In this document: positions 25,758 through 32,479 of the stretch, one piece after another
How the letters are laid out: every line of letters begins with the position of its first letter
Numbering within the stretch: position 1 is the stretch's first letter
Source: a virus
DNA length: 32,615 bases
Direction: 5' to 3' (one strand)
Virus record (IMG/VR): IMGVR_UViG_3300044700_000323
Span: 1 to 32,615 of that record
Made by a program: the position numbers and the translations under genes
The notes under the pieces: model-generated
Database searches by the model: none
Seen by the model: only the letters and a program-made list of their open reading frames with translations
What the model was told of the DNA's origin: nothing

Positions 25758-25951
25758 GTCTCTCGCTACTACAGGCCTATCTACAGCGCGGTGTAACATG
25801 TTGTTTTAGATCAGCTTTGACGCGCCGGTGCGCGAGAGACTTCATGCGAGAGACGCGAGAGACGCGATCTACCGTCTCTCGCGCTATACCACAAAACACC
25901 CCTTTATGACCCCCCAGGATCCAGACCCGTCTCTCGCCTACAGTCTCTCGC
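25758..25951. repeat. Seven-copy GCGAGAGAC array with mirror-like arrangement
   Basis: Plus-oriented copies of GCGAGAGAC lie at 25832, 25846 and 25855. Inverted copies (GTCTCTCGC) lie at 25758, 25874, 25929 and 25943. The outer pairs (25832/25846 and 25929/25943) have identical 14-bp spacing and are inverted about one centre near 25891. The 25855 and 25874 copies form a hairpin with a 10-bp spacer; GCGATCTACC in that spacer recurs at 25956. The array overlaps the start of the small plus-strand gene. It resembles iterons or a cooperative operator cluster rather than coding repeats. Confidence 0.8.
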
Positions 25952-26256
25952 AAAAGCGATCTACCAGCTTCCAGGCTAAGCTGGCCGCAGCTGAGCTCGC
26001 CGCGCGAGCTGAGCGCGATCCGGAACCGGACCAGGTTGTGCCCTTCCAGGTGCGCCGGCGGGAGATGCCGGTGATGGCAAGCCTGGGCGCATTGATCGCC
26101 TGGCTGCATGGCGCCGTGTCCGGGCAGCTGCGCTACGCGCGAGCCTGGCGCCAGGACAGTAAGCACCACCGGACACGCGCTAAGGCTACAGCCAAGGATC
26201 GCCGGGCAGCTAAGGCTGAGGCCATGCGCCGCTACCGGGCCAAGCTGCGCGGTTAA
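25906..26256 (+). CDS. Small basic protein with possible membrane or amphipathic segment, 116 aa
   Basis: The ATG at 25906 (MTPQDPDPSLAYSLSQKRST) is preferred, although a GTG at 25828 is in frame and would translate part of the repeat array. The protein has an Ala/Glu-rich helix (SFQAKLAAAELAARAERDPE), a moderately hydrophobic stretch (PVMASLGALIAWLHGAVSG) and a strongly basic C-terminus rich in Arg, Lys and Ala. I recognise no family. A small holin-like or spanin-like protein, or a nucleic-acid-binding protein, are both possible. It stands alone on the plus strand behind the repeat array. No clear Shine-Dalgarno precedes the start. Confidence 0.45.
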   Translation: MTPQDPDPSLAYSLSQKRSTSFQAKLAAAELAARAERDPEPDQVVPFQVRRREMPVMASLGALIAWLHGAVSGQLRYARAWRQDSKHHRTRAKATAKDRRAAKAEAMRRYRAKLRG

Positions 26257-26263
26257 CGGGCAC

Positions 26264-26291
26264 AAAAAAGGCCCCGGCGTGAGCCGGAGCC
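26264..26291 (-). terminator. Terminator at the end of the early region
   Basis: On the minus strand a 9-bp stem with one mismatch (GGCTCCGGC / GCCGGGGCC, loop TCAC) is followed by six T. It lies 20 nt beyond the stop of the last early gene and should end that operon before the rusA-like gene. Confidence 0.85.
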
Positions 26292-26311
26292 TGTAGTCTC
26301 AACCTTACCGG

Positions 26312-26740
26312 TTACCACCAGGACGTGTAGAACACGACCTTGCCCTTCTTGATCTCCCGGCGGGCCTTCTTGATAAAGGCCTTATCTCCCTTTGCGTCCT
26401 CCGGTTCGCTTTGGCCCCAGAAGAAGCCGACGGCCTTTGGTAAGGCCTTGGCTTCAACCGCGGCGTCGAGCTGATCCAGGTCATGTTCGGTCACGCGCAC
26501 AAATTGGCCGCAGTTAAACGCTGGGCCCATCTGGCTTTCCGCGATCGTGGCCTCACCGGTTATACCCTCCTTACGGAAGTATAGGTTGGTGAACCATTGG
26601 TGGAGATCCGGGTGCTTGCGCCAGGACATGATCACCTTGGCGTATTCCGGGCCGGCCGGCGCTTCCGTCATTAGCCCGGCGACTTCCTCGCGTATGACTT
26701 TCTTAGGGTCACAGACCAGGGCATACATATCTAGTCCCAT
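26312..26740 (-). CDS. Conserved MGLDMY-type protein of unknown function, 142 aa
   Basis: It starts MGLDMYALVCDPKK and contains MSWRKHPDLHQWFTNLYF near residues 38-55 and the FFWGQSEPEDAKG segment near 105. The MGLDMY opening with a downstream W-R-K-x-x-x-[LI]-H-x-W motif recurs in phage and bacterial proteins whose function is not established, from memory. The C-terminus (FIKKARREIKKGKVVFYTSWW) is basic and aromatic. It is the last gene of a three-gene cluster, with a 4-nt gap to the upstream gene. Some database entries give such proteins enzyme names by mistake, so no function is assigned. Confidence 0.7.
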   Translation of the reverse strand: MGLDMYALVCDPKKVIREEVAGLMTEAPAGPEYAKVIMSWRKHPDLHQWFTNLYFRKEGITGEATIAESQMGPAFNCGQFVRVTEHDLDQLDAAVEAKALPKAVGFFWGQSEPEDAKGDKAFIKKARREIKKGKVVFYTSWW

Positions 26741-26744
26741 GTGG

Positions 26745-27218
26745 TTACCCGTAGATTACGTCCCCGTATACGGCAGCCTGGAGTAGCGCGCCGGAGTCTA
26801 TGACGTCGCAATCGCCGGCAACCTCGTCGTCGCCCATGAGCAGCAGGATCGCGTTCTTGAGCAGCCGGCCCTTAAGGGGAGCCTGGTTGTCCTCGTCGTC
26901 GATCATGGCCATGGATTTGGTCACGAGCTTGGTTAGCTGCGCGTGGAGCCACTCCGGTGTTACGCGGATCTCCGGGACCTTGTCCAGGTGCGCATACGGA
27001 CCTTGCCGGTTAGGGATCAAGGTGACGCCGGCGCGGAAGGAGCCGTCAGACTGATCGGCGTGGGCGTATTCTTTCCACTCACGGTAGTCGTCGCGGGTAT
27101 AGGACCCGCCCTCGACTGCCGTGACGATGATGTAGGACAGGCCGGTAAACACCTTGGCCGGTATGTTCTTCTTGTTCTGGTGGTATTCTGGGGCCAGATC
27201 CCCGTCGTCGATCTCCAT
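26745..27218 (-). CDS. Unknown early protein, 157 aa
   Basis: It begins MEIDDGDLAPEYHQNKKNIP. The middle has VFTGLSYIIVTAVEGGSYTRDDYREW, and the C-terminal half is an acidic helical region (TKLVTKSMAMIDDEDNQAPL and LLKNAILLLMGDDEVAGDCD). I do not recognise a family. It starts 1 nt after the MerR-like gene stop, within an A-rich stretch (AAAAAATAAC before ATG), and ends 4 nt before the MGLDMY-type gene. Co-transcription with both is likely. Confidence 0.65.
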   Translation of the reverse strand: MEIDDGDLAPEYHQNKKNIPAKVFTGLSYIIVTAVEGGSYTRDDYREWKEYAHADQSDGSFRAGVTLIPNRQGPYAHLDKVPEIRVTPEWLHAQLTKLVTKSMAMIDDEDNQAPLKGRLLKNAILLLMGDDEVAGDCDVIDSGALLQAAVYGDVIYG

Positions 27219-27219
27219 G

Positions 27220-27591
27220 TTATTTTTTGGTTTGGGTTTTCTTGATCGCGTCCAACAAGAGCTCAGAGAGAGCCTTGTCCTGGCCGACGACCATAGAGTG
27301 GATGTAGAGCAGCGTGGACGTCGCCGCGAAGCCGTTGCTGCAAAACGCGCTAACCTTGTCCAGGCCGATGCCGCGATGGCTTAGGGCCATGGCAAGTTTC
27401 AGCTGCGCAAGCTGCCGGTCCCCGTAGATAGCCCGGCGCCCGTCGTTATCAGAGCGCGTAGGCCGGTCCAGGATCCGTTTGCTGGTGTAGAAGCGCACCA
27501 GGCGTTCGCTTGCGCGGATACAGCCGTGCGTCTGTTGGTTGACCAGATCCGCAAGCTCGCTCGCGGTCCAGCCGGTGTCGATGTTACTCAT
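27220..27591 (-). CDS. MerR-like helix-turn-helix regulator, 123 aa
   Basis: Residues about 8-75 fit the MerR winged helix: WTASELADLVNQ, then RLVRFYTSKRILDRPTR, then GRRAIYGDRQLAQLKLAMAL and HRGIGLDKVSAF. The order R-x-Y/F, P-x-R, G-R-R-x-Y and L-x-x-[VI] is diagnostic. The C-terminal about 40 residues are helical with no metal-binding cysteine set, so it is a phage-type regulator, not a metal sensor. It begins just downstream of a terminator-like hairpin and leads a tight three-gene cluster. MerR proteins bind inverted repeats between promoter elements, so the palindromes near 25.7 kb are plausible targets, as inference. Confidence 0.7.
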   Translation of the reverse strand: MSNIDTGWTASELADLVNQQTHGCIRASERLVRFYTSKRILDRPTRSDNDGRRAIYGDRQLAQLKLAMALSHRGIGLDKVSAFCSNGFAATSTLLYIHSMVVGQDKALSELLLDAIKKTQTKK

Positions 27592-27602
27592 AGGTTTGCA
27601 CC

Positions 27603-27633
27603 AAAAAGGCCGGACCCTTGTTAGAGTCCGGCC
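27603..27633 (-). terminator. Terminator hairpin between unknown gene and MerR-like gene
   Basis: On the minus strand GGCCGGACTC pairs with GGGTCCGGCC (one mismatch) around a 6-nt loop, followed by five T. It lies between the stop of the 209-aa gene and the start of the MerR-like gene, only 12 nt before that start codon. Confidence 0.8.
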
Positions 27634-27640
27634 TGTGTGA

Positions 27641-28270
27641 TCAGTAGCCGTCGGGCATCTGCGGGGAAGCCGGCGGGCAATCGTGCTTACGCGCCTTAAG
27701 CTTCTCCTCGTATGCCTTCAGCATGGCGTCGGTCCGGGCGTCGTCCAGGGCCTTCCACTTGTAGTGGCATTGGAGCATCATATCCCAGAGAGCCTTAGCG
27801 GATCCTTCACCGTAGAGCGTATACTCTACGCCTTTGTTAGGATCCTCAGACTTCCATTGGTCCATGTAAGCGCGGGAGTAGGCGCGGAAAGGAGGCATGG
27901 TAGACTCCTGGTGATCCGTGCCGGCCTCCCAGGCCTTTAGCTCCGCGTGATTGAGGATGAATACGCGGCCCTTGGCCATGATCTCCTTCATCCAGCGCTT
28001 ATGCGTCCGGGCGAGATCCTTAACCGCGACGTGATCCTCGACCAGGGCATCGACGTGCTCCGTAAGCCCGGCGGGGACCGTCATGACGCGGAGGAATTCC
28101 TCCTTTATCGTGACGAACGTCTGGCCGCCGTAACCGTCGTTGAAGGCCGTGCCTACCGGCTTATCGTCTTTTAGGACGACGGCGCCGAAGCACAGGGTTT
28201 CATGTGATGCCATCTTTGAAACCTTAACGCGGTCAACGCTCCATCCGGAGAGGTTTGGTTTGTCTTTCAT
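27641..28270 (-). CDS. Unknown early protein, 209 aa
   Basis: It begins MKDKPNLSGWSVDRVKVSKM. The N-terminal half reads as a mixed strand-helix fold (FGAVVLKDDKPVGTAFNDGY), followed by a long helical section (TEHVDALVEDHVAVKDLART) and a C-terminal helix with many Lys and Ala (ARTDAMLKAYEEKLKARKHD). Two Cys and several His are present but no clear zinc motif. I do not recognise a family. It is set off from both neighbours by terminator-like hairpins, and its leader contains CTTTCCACCCA, shared with the upstream small gene. Confidence 0.65.
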   Translation of the reverse strand: MKDKPNLSGWSVDRVKVSKMASHETLCFGAVVLKDDKPVGTAFNDGYGGQTFVTIKEEFLRVMTVPAGLTEHVDALVEDHVAVKDLARTHKRWMKEIMAKGRVFILNHAELKAWEAGTDHQESTMPPFRAYSRAYMDQWKSEDPNKGVEYTLYGEGSAKALWDMMLQCHYKWKALDDARTDAMLKAYEEKLKARKHDCPPASPQMPDGY

Positions 28271-28280
28271 GTGTGTGGGT

Positions 28281-28316
28281 GGAAAGAGAAGCCGACCAGG
28301 GGTTAGCCTGGCCGGC
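28281..28316 (-). terminator. Terminator hairpin upstream of the 209-aa gene
   Basis: A 10-bp stem (GCCGGCCAGG / CCTGGTCGGC, one G-T pair) with a 6-nt loop is followed on the minus strand by TTCTCTTTCC. It lies only 10 nt before the next start codon and could act as terminator, attenuator or processing site. Confidence 0.65.
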
Positions 28317-28322
28317 TGTTTG

Positions 28323-28682
28323 TTACTTGATGAGCTTCTTCAGCTGAGCCTGGAGCTTATCGATCCGGGCCTGGAGCTTCTTCTTCTTCTTCTCAGCCTT
28401 GTTATCGCCGGCGCCGAGGATCTTGCGAGCCTCCAGGCCTTTGACGGTGTATTGAGCGCGGACGTCGAGCAGCCGGAGCAGCGCAGAGCGCAGATCCTTA
28501 GCGACGAACTTACCCTTCCACGGCGTAGCTCCATTGAGGAACTCAACCGCGGTGACACCGGCCTTGATCAGATCTCCGACCAGGTGGTTGGACACCTGGA
28601 GGTTGAGCTTCTTGTAGCCACGCTTAGCGCGGTGGCACGACGCAGACTTCTGACCGGAGTCTACCGGGTTCTGGTTATCCAT
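28323..28682 (-). CDS. Small basic early protein with coiled-coil tail, 119 aa
   Basis: The start chosen is ATG at 28682 (MDNQNPVDSGQKSASCHRAK). An in-frame ATG further upstream at 28742 would read through a hairpin. The protein is Lys/Arg-rich. A central helical region (NHLVGDLIKAGVTAVEFLNG) is followed by a C-terminal coiled coil (KKKKKLQARIDKLQAQLKKL). This suggests a small nucleic-acid-binding or architectural protein. I recognise no family. The CTTTCCACCCA leader sits just before the start. Confidence 0.6.
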   Translation of the reverse strand: MDNQNPVDSGQKSASCHRAKRGYKKLNLQVSNHLVGDLIKAGVTAVEFLNGATPWKGKFVAKDLRSALLRLLDVRAQYTVKGLEARKILGAGDNKAEKKKKKLQARIDKLQAQLKKLIK

Positions 28683-28700
28683 TGGGTGGAAAGGGCGTGA

Positions 28701-28722
28701 CGCCAGGCCTCGCGACCTGGCG
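28701..28722 (-). other. Hairpin upstream of the small basic gene
   Basis: CGCCAGG and CCTGGCG with an 8-nt loop form a perfect 7-bp stem, followed on the minus strand by TCACGCCCTTTCCACCCA and the start codon. The T-tract is poor, so it may be a leader or processing structure rather than a terminator. Confidence 0.5.
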
Positions 28723-28742
28723 CCGATTAGTTGATGTGCCAT

Positions 28743-29434
28743 CTTGCAGCGGCCTATCTATCTCCGCGAGCACGGCGCTTTTGGCGCGCGTGACTGATCC
28801 TGCCAGAAGGACGCTTCTATAGCGGCCTAAGCACCGGCTGTCATTGGTTAGCCGGACCGGCGCACAGAGGTGGCCAGGCTTTTGGAACGGGTTGAAACCC
28901 TATAAGCCCAGCCGTTTGCATGTGCGCCGGCGAAAGAGATCCGACATGTTGCCGACTACCGATCCTGGAGTCCAGGTTGACGGTAGCCGGCTTGGCCCTC
29001 CTTGGCATGTCGGTTGTTTCTCCGGGTGGTTGTGTCCGGAAAGGGTTTGTAAGGCCAGGTATGGGTCGCGATTTTACGCTTTCCATGGCATCCGTCGTAT
29101 CCCGTAGGAGTAGCCGGTCTGGAGCCTGGTTAAACATTGGCCCCGGAAGCTTTCGGCGTGGGGGCATGATCCTTACAACGCGTTGAACGGACGCGCGCCG
29201 CCCGCTAAGTTAGACTCCCAGCGGAACGGAGTAAAGTGTGCCGGGCATTTCTGCCCGGTTGCCGGCGCCCTTGCGGGCCCGGCGTTCGGTATGGTTGGAC
29301 TTTCAAAAAACGGGCCAGAGATCGATGCCGGTGCTAACTGCCCGCTTGTGGGGCCGGTGCTGGCATCTACTACTGACAGGTGAAGTTATGCTTACCAGCT
29401 GTTAGCTGTGCAAGCGCAAAACCAAAGAAAGATC
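28743..29434. other. About 690-bp stretch without a credible gene
   Basis: Open frames here (up to 108 codons on either strand) have composition and residue patterns unlike proteins, and they overlap one another. The stretch lies inside the minus-strand early region, downstream of the primase-helicase operon terminator. It contains two adjacent strong stem-loops at 29241-29283 and an inverted GATGCC/GGCATC pair near 29330-29370. A search by eye for tRNA T-arm and acceptor pairing found nothing acceptable. It may hold a replication origin, a structured RNA or promoters. Confidence 0.55.
29241..29283. other. Two adjacent GC-rich stem-loops
   Basis: Stem-loop 1 is CCGGGCA-TTTC-TGCCCGG (29241-29258), a perfect 7-bp stem. 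Stem-loop 2 (29261-29283) has a 5-bp plus 4-bp stem with one bulged C and a TTGC loop. They are separated by 2 nt and have no T-tract, so they are not simple terminators. A small structured RNA or a DNA recognition structure are options. Confidence 0.6.
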
Positions 29435-29469
29435 AAAAAAGATCTAGGCCTTACTTTTGGCCTAAATCT
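29435..29469 (-). terminator. Terminator after the coiled-coil gene
   Basis: On the minus strand AGATTTAGGCC and GGCCTAGATCT pair (one mismatch) around an 8-nt loop, followed by a T run. The hairpin overlaps the stop codon of the 125-aa gene and ends the primase-helicase operon. Confidence 0.8.
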
Positions 29470-29828
29470 CCTTTGTTTCCGCGGGTATATGGGGCCGGCT
29501 CGTCGATGATCGTAAAACCCTGGGGGCCCTCGATCAGCTTAGAGCCGTCCGCAAAGGTGGTGGTGGTTCCGTTTAGGCGTTCTAGCTCTGCCTTTAACGC
29601 AGTATTAGCGATGGCCAGGTCCCGGCACTCGTAGCCCAGGCGCAGGATGTTGCCGGCAAAGCTTTCCCGCATCTTCTCATGAGCCTTAAACGCAGCCTCA
29701 ACCCGGTCTACGCTTTCCTGGAGCTTCCATGCGGATCGCGCCAGGCTTTCGACCTGGGCTTCCAGGTGCGAAACTCTGCCCAGGATGTGGAGCATGTGAT
29801 CATTTAGCTTATCTTGTTCTTCATTCAT
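29451..29828 (-). CDS. Coiled-coil early protein, 125 aa
   Basis: Residues about 5-90 form heptad-patterned helices (NDHMLHILGRVSHLEAQVES, then VDRVEAAFKAHEKM and ANTALKAELERLNG). The C-terminus is short, Gly/Pro-rich and probably unstructured. Its start overlaps the primase-helicase stop by 8 nt, so translation is coupled. I recognise no family. Such a partner is compatible with a helicase-associated role, but this is inference from adjacency only. Confidence 0.65.
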   Translation of the reverse strand: MNEEQDKLNDHMLHILGRVSHLEAQVESLARSAWKLQESVDRVEAAFKAHEKMRESFAGNILRLGYECRDLAIANTALKAELERLNGTTTTFADGSKLIEGPQGFTIIDEPAPYTRGNKGDLGQK

Positions 29829-32112
29829 TGGTGGTGGTATGTTTCTTGGTTTGGGTGCAAATCATGAGCTCGTCGTCGAAGCGCCATTGGTTCCAATTAG
29901 GCGGCGCCCAGGCGCCGGACCCCATTTCATGGCCGGCCTCGTCGCGAGCAAAGTTACCGGTAGGGACGTCGAGCCACTTCTTTTCCTTAGATCCGCGCGC
30001 CGCGCAGCTGGTGATCTGTTTCGTGAGCATCAGCTCCTCGACGATGCGCGCGATCTCGTTAGGCCCGGTGCGGGAGAAGATAGCCGGCAGCTCATGCCGG
30101 CGCTTATACAGGCCGGAGCCGGCGTTCTTGGTCGCGTTACTGAAGGGGTGGCCGGCCATGGCGGCCTCCTGGATCGCGAGCAGCAGCCAGGCCTTGTGCT
30201 CATTCATGTTGCCGGACGCGTAAGGATCCTGCGCGGTGACGTTCTCCAGGAGGCCACATGGCGTCCGGTATAGGGTAAGCTCTCCCTCCAGGTATTCCGG
30301 GTTGTTCTGCTTAATGACGCCGGCCTTCCATAGGGCCTTCTTCTTGATAGGTAGATCCATCGCGATCAGACGCCGGTCCTGGTCAGCGCATGCCCAGATG
30401 CCGATGCCGGCGCGGAAGCCGGAGATCAGAGCTGAGCTGCCGCGGACAGCTTCCTTCATGTCCTCGACGTTGCGGATAGGTTCGTCGCCGGCCTTACGAA
30501 CGTGATGGGACGCGACGACCGGTATGTTCATGGGGTGCGCCAGGGCGTTAACCTCGCGGATAAATTCGTTAGCTATGACGGCGGCGTTTTCGTCGCCGTG
30601 CATGACTGAGTTAAGGGTATCGACGATGAATAGCCGGAGATCCGGGATAGCCATGAGCGCGTCGCGCGCCGGCTTCCAGCGCCGGGAAGCGCGAGCTTCA
30701 CGGGTCTGAGGATCATATTCGACCAGGGGAAAGGCGCCGCCGGCCTGGGCAAGGGGGACGACGATGAGCTTCTTGCCGGCGACCGCGCGGAGGTTGTCCT
30801 TGTCGATCTCTCCAAGCCGGATCTTCAGCTCGTTAACGTCGTCCTCCGTCGTGAAGTAGACGACGGTGCCTCCGTCCTTAACCTCCTGGCCTAGCCAGGT
30901 GAGGCCGGAGCCTGGTGACCAGGCTGCAACCTTGAGCGCCAGGTCCAGGAGAAGGTAGCTCTTACCGGCGCCGCCCTCTGCGACTAGCATCTGCAGGAGG
31001 GAATTAAAGATCAGCTTATCCACCAGGAATTCACGGGTGCCGGTGGATCCGAACGGCGCCCACTTGTGAACCTCCCAATCGGATAGCACCAGGCCAGCTG
31101 GCTTAACCTCTTTCACGGCCAGGAGTGGGCCATGGGTAGCCGTGTCCTTGTTGAGCAGCCCGGTAAACTCCGCGCGGATCTTCTCAGCCGGCCATGCCGG
31201 GATCATCTGGGTAAGGACCCAACCTTCAGTCAGCTCCTGGGCCTTCTCCAGGCTGATCTCTCCGCGCCGGGCGCACCGGATATAGTGGCCGGCAACCTTG
31301 TTGAATTGCCCCCAGCGGTTCTTGTCCAGGCCTCCCTCAAACACCTGTTCGCTAAAGACCATGGGCTCCTTGGGCGCCTTGAATGAGGTGTCCAGGAGCT
31401 CCAAGGCAGCCGGCGCCGCGCCAAAGGCATAGGGCGCCCGCAGGACAGCAGCCTTAAAGGCGCCCAGGTCATGGATCGTTTCCGTTAAGCTGAGGGTTAC
31501 CAGCTTAGGCCGGTTGTTCTTATTGTGGATCGAGCCGGCGATGCGGACCGGCTGATGCGCGCGCCCAAAGGGGTTGGAGTCAACGCCCATGCCGAACTGC
31601 AGATCCCCGCCGGCGCGGACCGCGAGCTCATGGCGCAGCTTAACTATATCGGCCACGTCATGCGTCTCCTCTGACAGGGTCCACCAGAGGTGGCGCTTAA
31701 GCTGGCCGTCAACCTCGCCGCCGGAGCAGACGATCGCGGTTGGTTCACCTATGTCATTCCACAGGTATTGGACCTTGGCGTCTATGTCCCCGGAGTCCAG
31801 GTCAACGACGACGGACCGAAAGCTATGCACGTTCTTAGATGTGCCCTGGGGCTCTGAGAGTATGGCCGGGACAATGAAGCAGCCGATGCCGTTGCTAGAC
31901 CAGCGCTCGACGTGCCGCGTAACCTCGTCGATCAAAGCCTGGGGCTGCGCGCCGGCGCCTAGGTCTATAAATTTGTCCTCGCGGAAGATGCCCTCCTTAT
32001 CGGTTCCCTTCTCGCCTATGCCCCGGACATTAACCCATCCGCTATTTGGAATGAGCCCGAAGATGACGTAGAGGTGGTTGGTAATGTCGGTTTGGTTGGT
32101 CGCTACGGTCAT
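29821..32112 (-). CDS. Primase-helicase: AEP-like primase fused to RecA-fold helicase, 763 aa
   Basis: The N-terminal domain shows an archaeo-eukaryotic primase-type pattern: VVVDLD with D104/D106, then RHLWWTL at 140-146 and QPVRIAGSIHNKN at 187-199, as in RepB-like and prim-pol primases. The C-terminal domain is a RepA/AAA_25-type hexameric helicase with Walker A EGGAGKS (379-385), Walker B LFIVD (494-498) and VVASHHVRK (532-540). An acidic TTEDD lies at 421-425. Such fused proteins prime and unwind DNA at a phage origin, filling the role of T7 gp4 by a different fold. The start overlaps the HTH gene stop by 4 nt. No DNA polymerase is in the window. Confidence 0.85.
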   Translation of the reverse strand: MTVATNQTDITNHLYVIFGLIPNSGWVNVRGIGEKGTDKEGIFREDKFIDLGAGAQPQALIDEVTRHVERWSSNGIGCFIVPAILSEPQGTSKNVHSFRSVVVDLDSGDIDAKVQYLWNDIGEPTAIVCSGGEVDGQLKRHLWWTLSEETHDVADIVKLRHELAVRAGGDLQFGMGVDSNPFGRAHQPVRIAGSIHNKNNRPKLVTLSLTETIHDLGAFKAAVLRAPYAFGAAPAALELLDTSFKAPKEPMVFSEQVFEGGLDKNRWGQFNKVAGHYIRCARRGEISLEKAQELTEGWVLTQMIPAWPAEKIRAEFTGLLNKDTATHGPLLAVKEVKPAGLVLSDWEVHKWAPFGSTGTREFLVDKLIFNSLLQMLVAEGGAGKSYLLLDLALKVAAWSPGSGLTWLGQEVKDGGTVVYFTTEDDVNELKIRLGEIDKDNLRAVAGKKLIVVPLAQAGGAFPLVEYDPQTREARASRRWKPARDALMAIPDLRLFIVDTLNSVMHGDENAAVIANEFIREVNALAHPMNIPVVASHHVRKAGDEPIRNVEDMKEAVRGSSALISGFRAGIGIWACADQDRRLIAMDLPIKKKALWKAGVIKQNNPEYLEGELTLYRTPCGLLENVTAQDPYASGNMNEHKAWLLLAIQEAAMAGHPFSNATKNAGSGLYKRRHELPAIFSRTGPNEIARIVEELMLTKQITSCAARGSKEKKWLDVPTGNFARDEAGHEMGSGAWAPPNWNQWRFDDELMICTQTKKHTTTNE

Positions 32113-32456
32113 GGGATCAGTTTGTTTCGTCGGCTGGGGATGCGGAGCTCGTTGTCTTTAATGAACCGGGAGATGTTCCAGACGCCGACGTTTAGCTCGG
32201 CGGCAATCTGGGTCTGGCTCTTACCGGCAGCGCGAGCCTTGTGTATGTGCCCAAGCCAGGTGGTTTTGTCCAGCGCGTAGCCGTTGCGCTTATGCCGGCG
32301 CTTCCAGCCGATCCCCAGGATCTTGATCCAATTACGGAGGCAGGAGGTAGACCAGCCCAGCCACTTGGCGCCCTCCGGTATCGAGCGCTTACCGTCGTTA
32401 GCCCGGTGAATAAGGGGGCGCATAGCCTTAAGGCGCTCCATCCGGTAATGGGCCAT
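32109..32456 (-). CDS. Double helix-turn-helix DNA-binding protein, 115 aa
   Basis: The ATG at 32456 (MAHYRMERLKAM) is preceded by AAGGGGG at a 5-nt spacing, the best Shine-Dalgarno-like site seen on the minus strand. A GTG at 32483 that overlaps the upstream stop (GTGA) is an alternative start. Two HTH-like segments are visible: SIPEGAKWLGWSTSCLRNWI and KSQTQIAAELNVGVWNISRF. The protein is very basic (RRHKRNG). It is coupled to the primase-helicase gene by a 4-nt overlap, so it may be an origin-binding or regulatory protein for replication. Confidence 0.7.
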   Translation of the reverse strand: MAHYRMERLKAMRPLIHRANDGKRSIPEGAKWLGWSTSCLRNWIKILGIGWKRRHKRNGYALDKTTWLGHIHKARAAGKSQTQIAAELNVGVWNISRFIKDNELRIPSRRNKLIP

Positions 32457-32479
32457 GTGGACCCCCTTGAACTTAATCT

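Noticed and set aside
25758-25951. GCGAGAGAC repeats as a CRISPR array
   Set aside because: The repeats are 9 bp, occur in both orientations and have spacers of 0-65 bp, with no cas genes.
28880-28930. Possible tRNA (GGGTTGAAACCC resembles a T-arm)
   Set aside because: The T-stem does not pair over five positions, and no acceptor or anticodon arm fits around it.
28841-29167. 108-codon open frame in the gene-free region
   Set aside because: Its composition is Pro/Arg-rich and irregular, it overlaps other equally poor frames on the opposite strand, and there is no start context.
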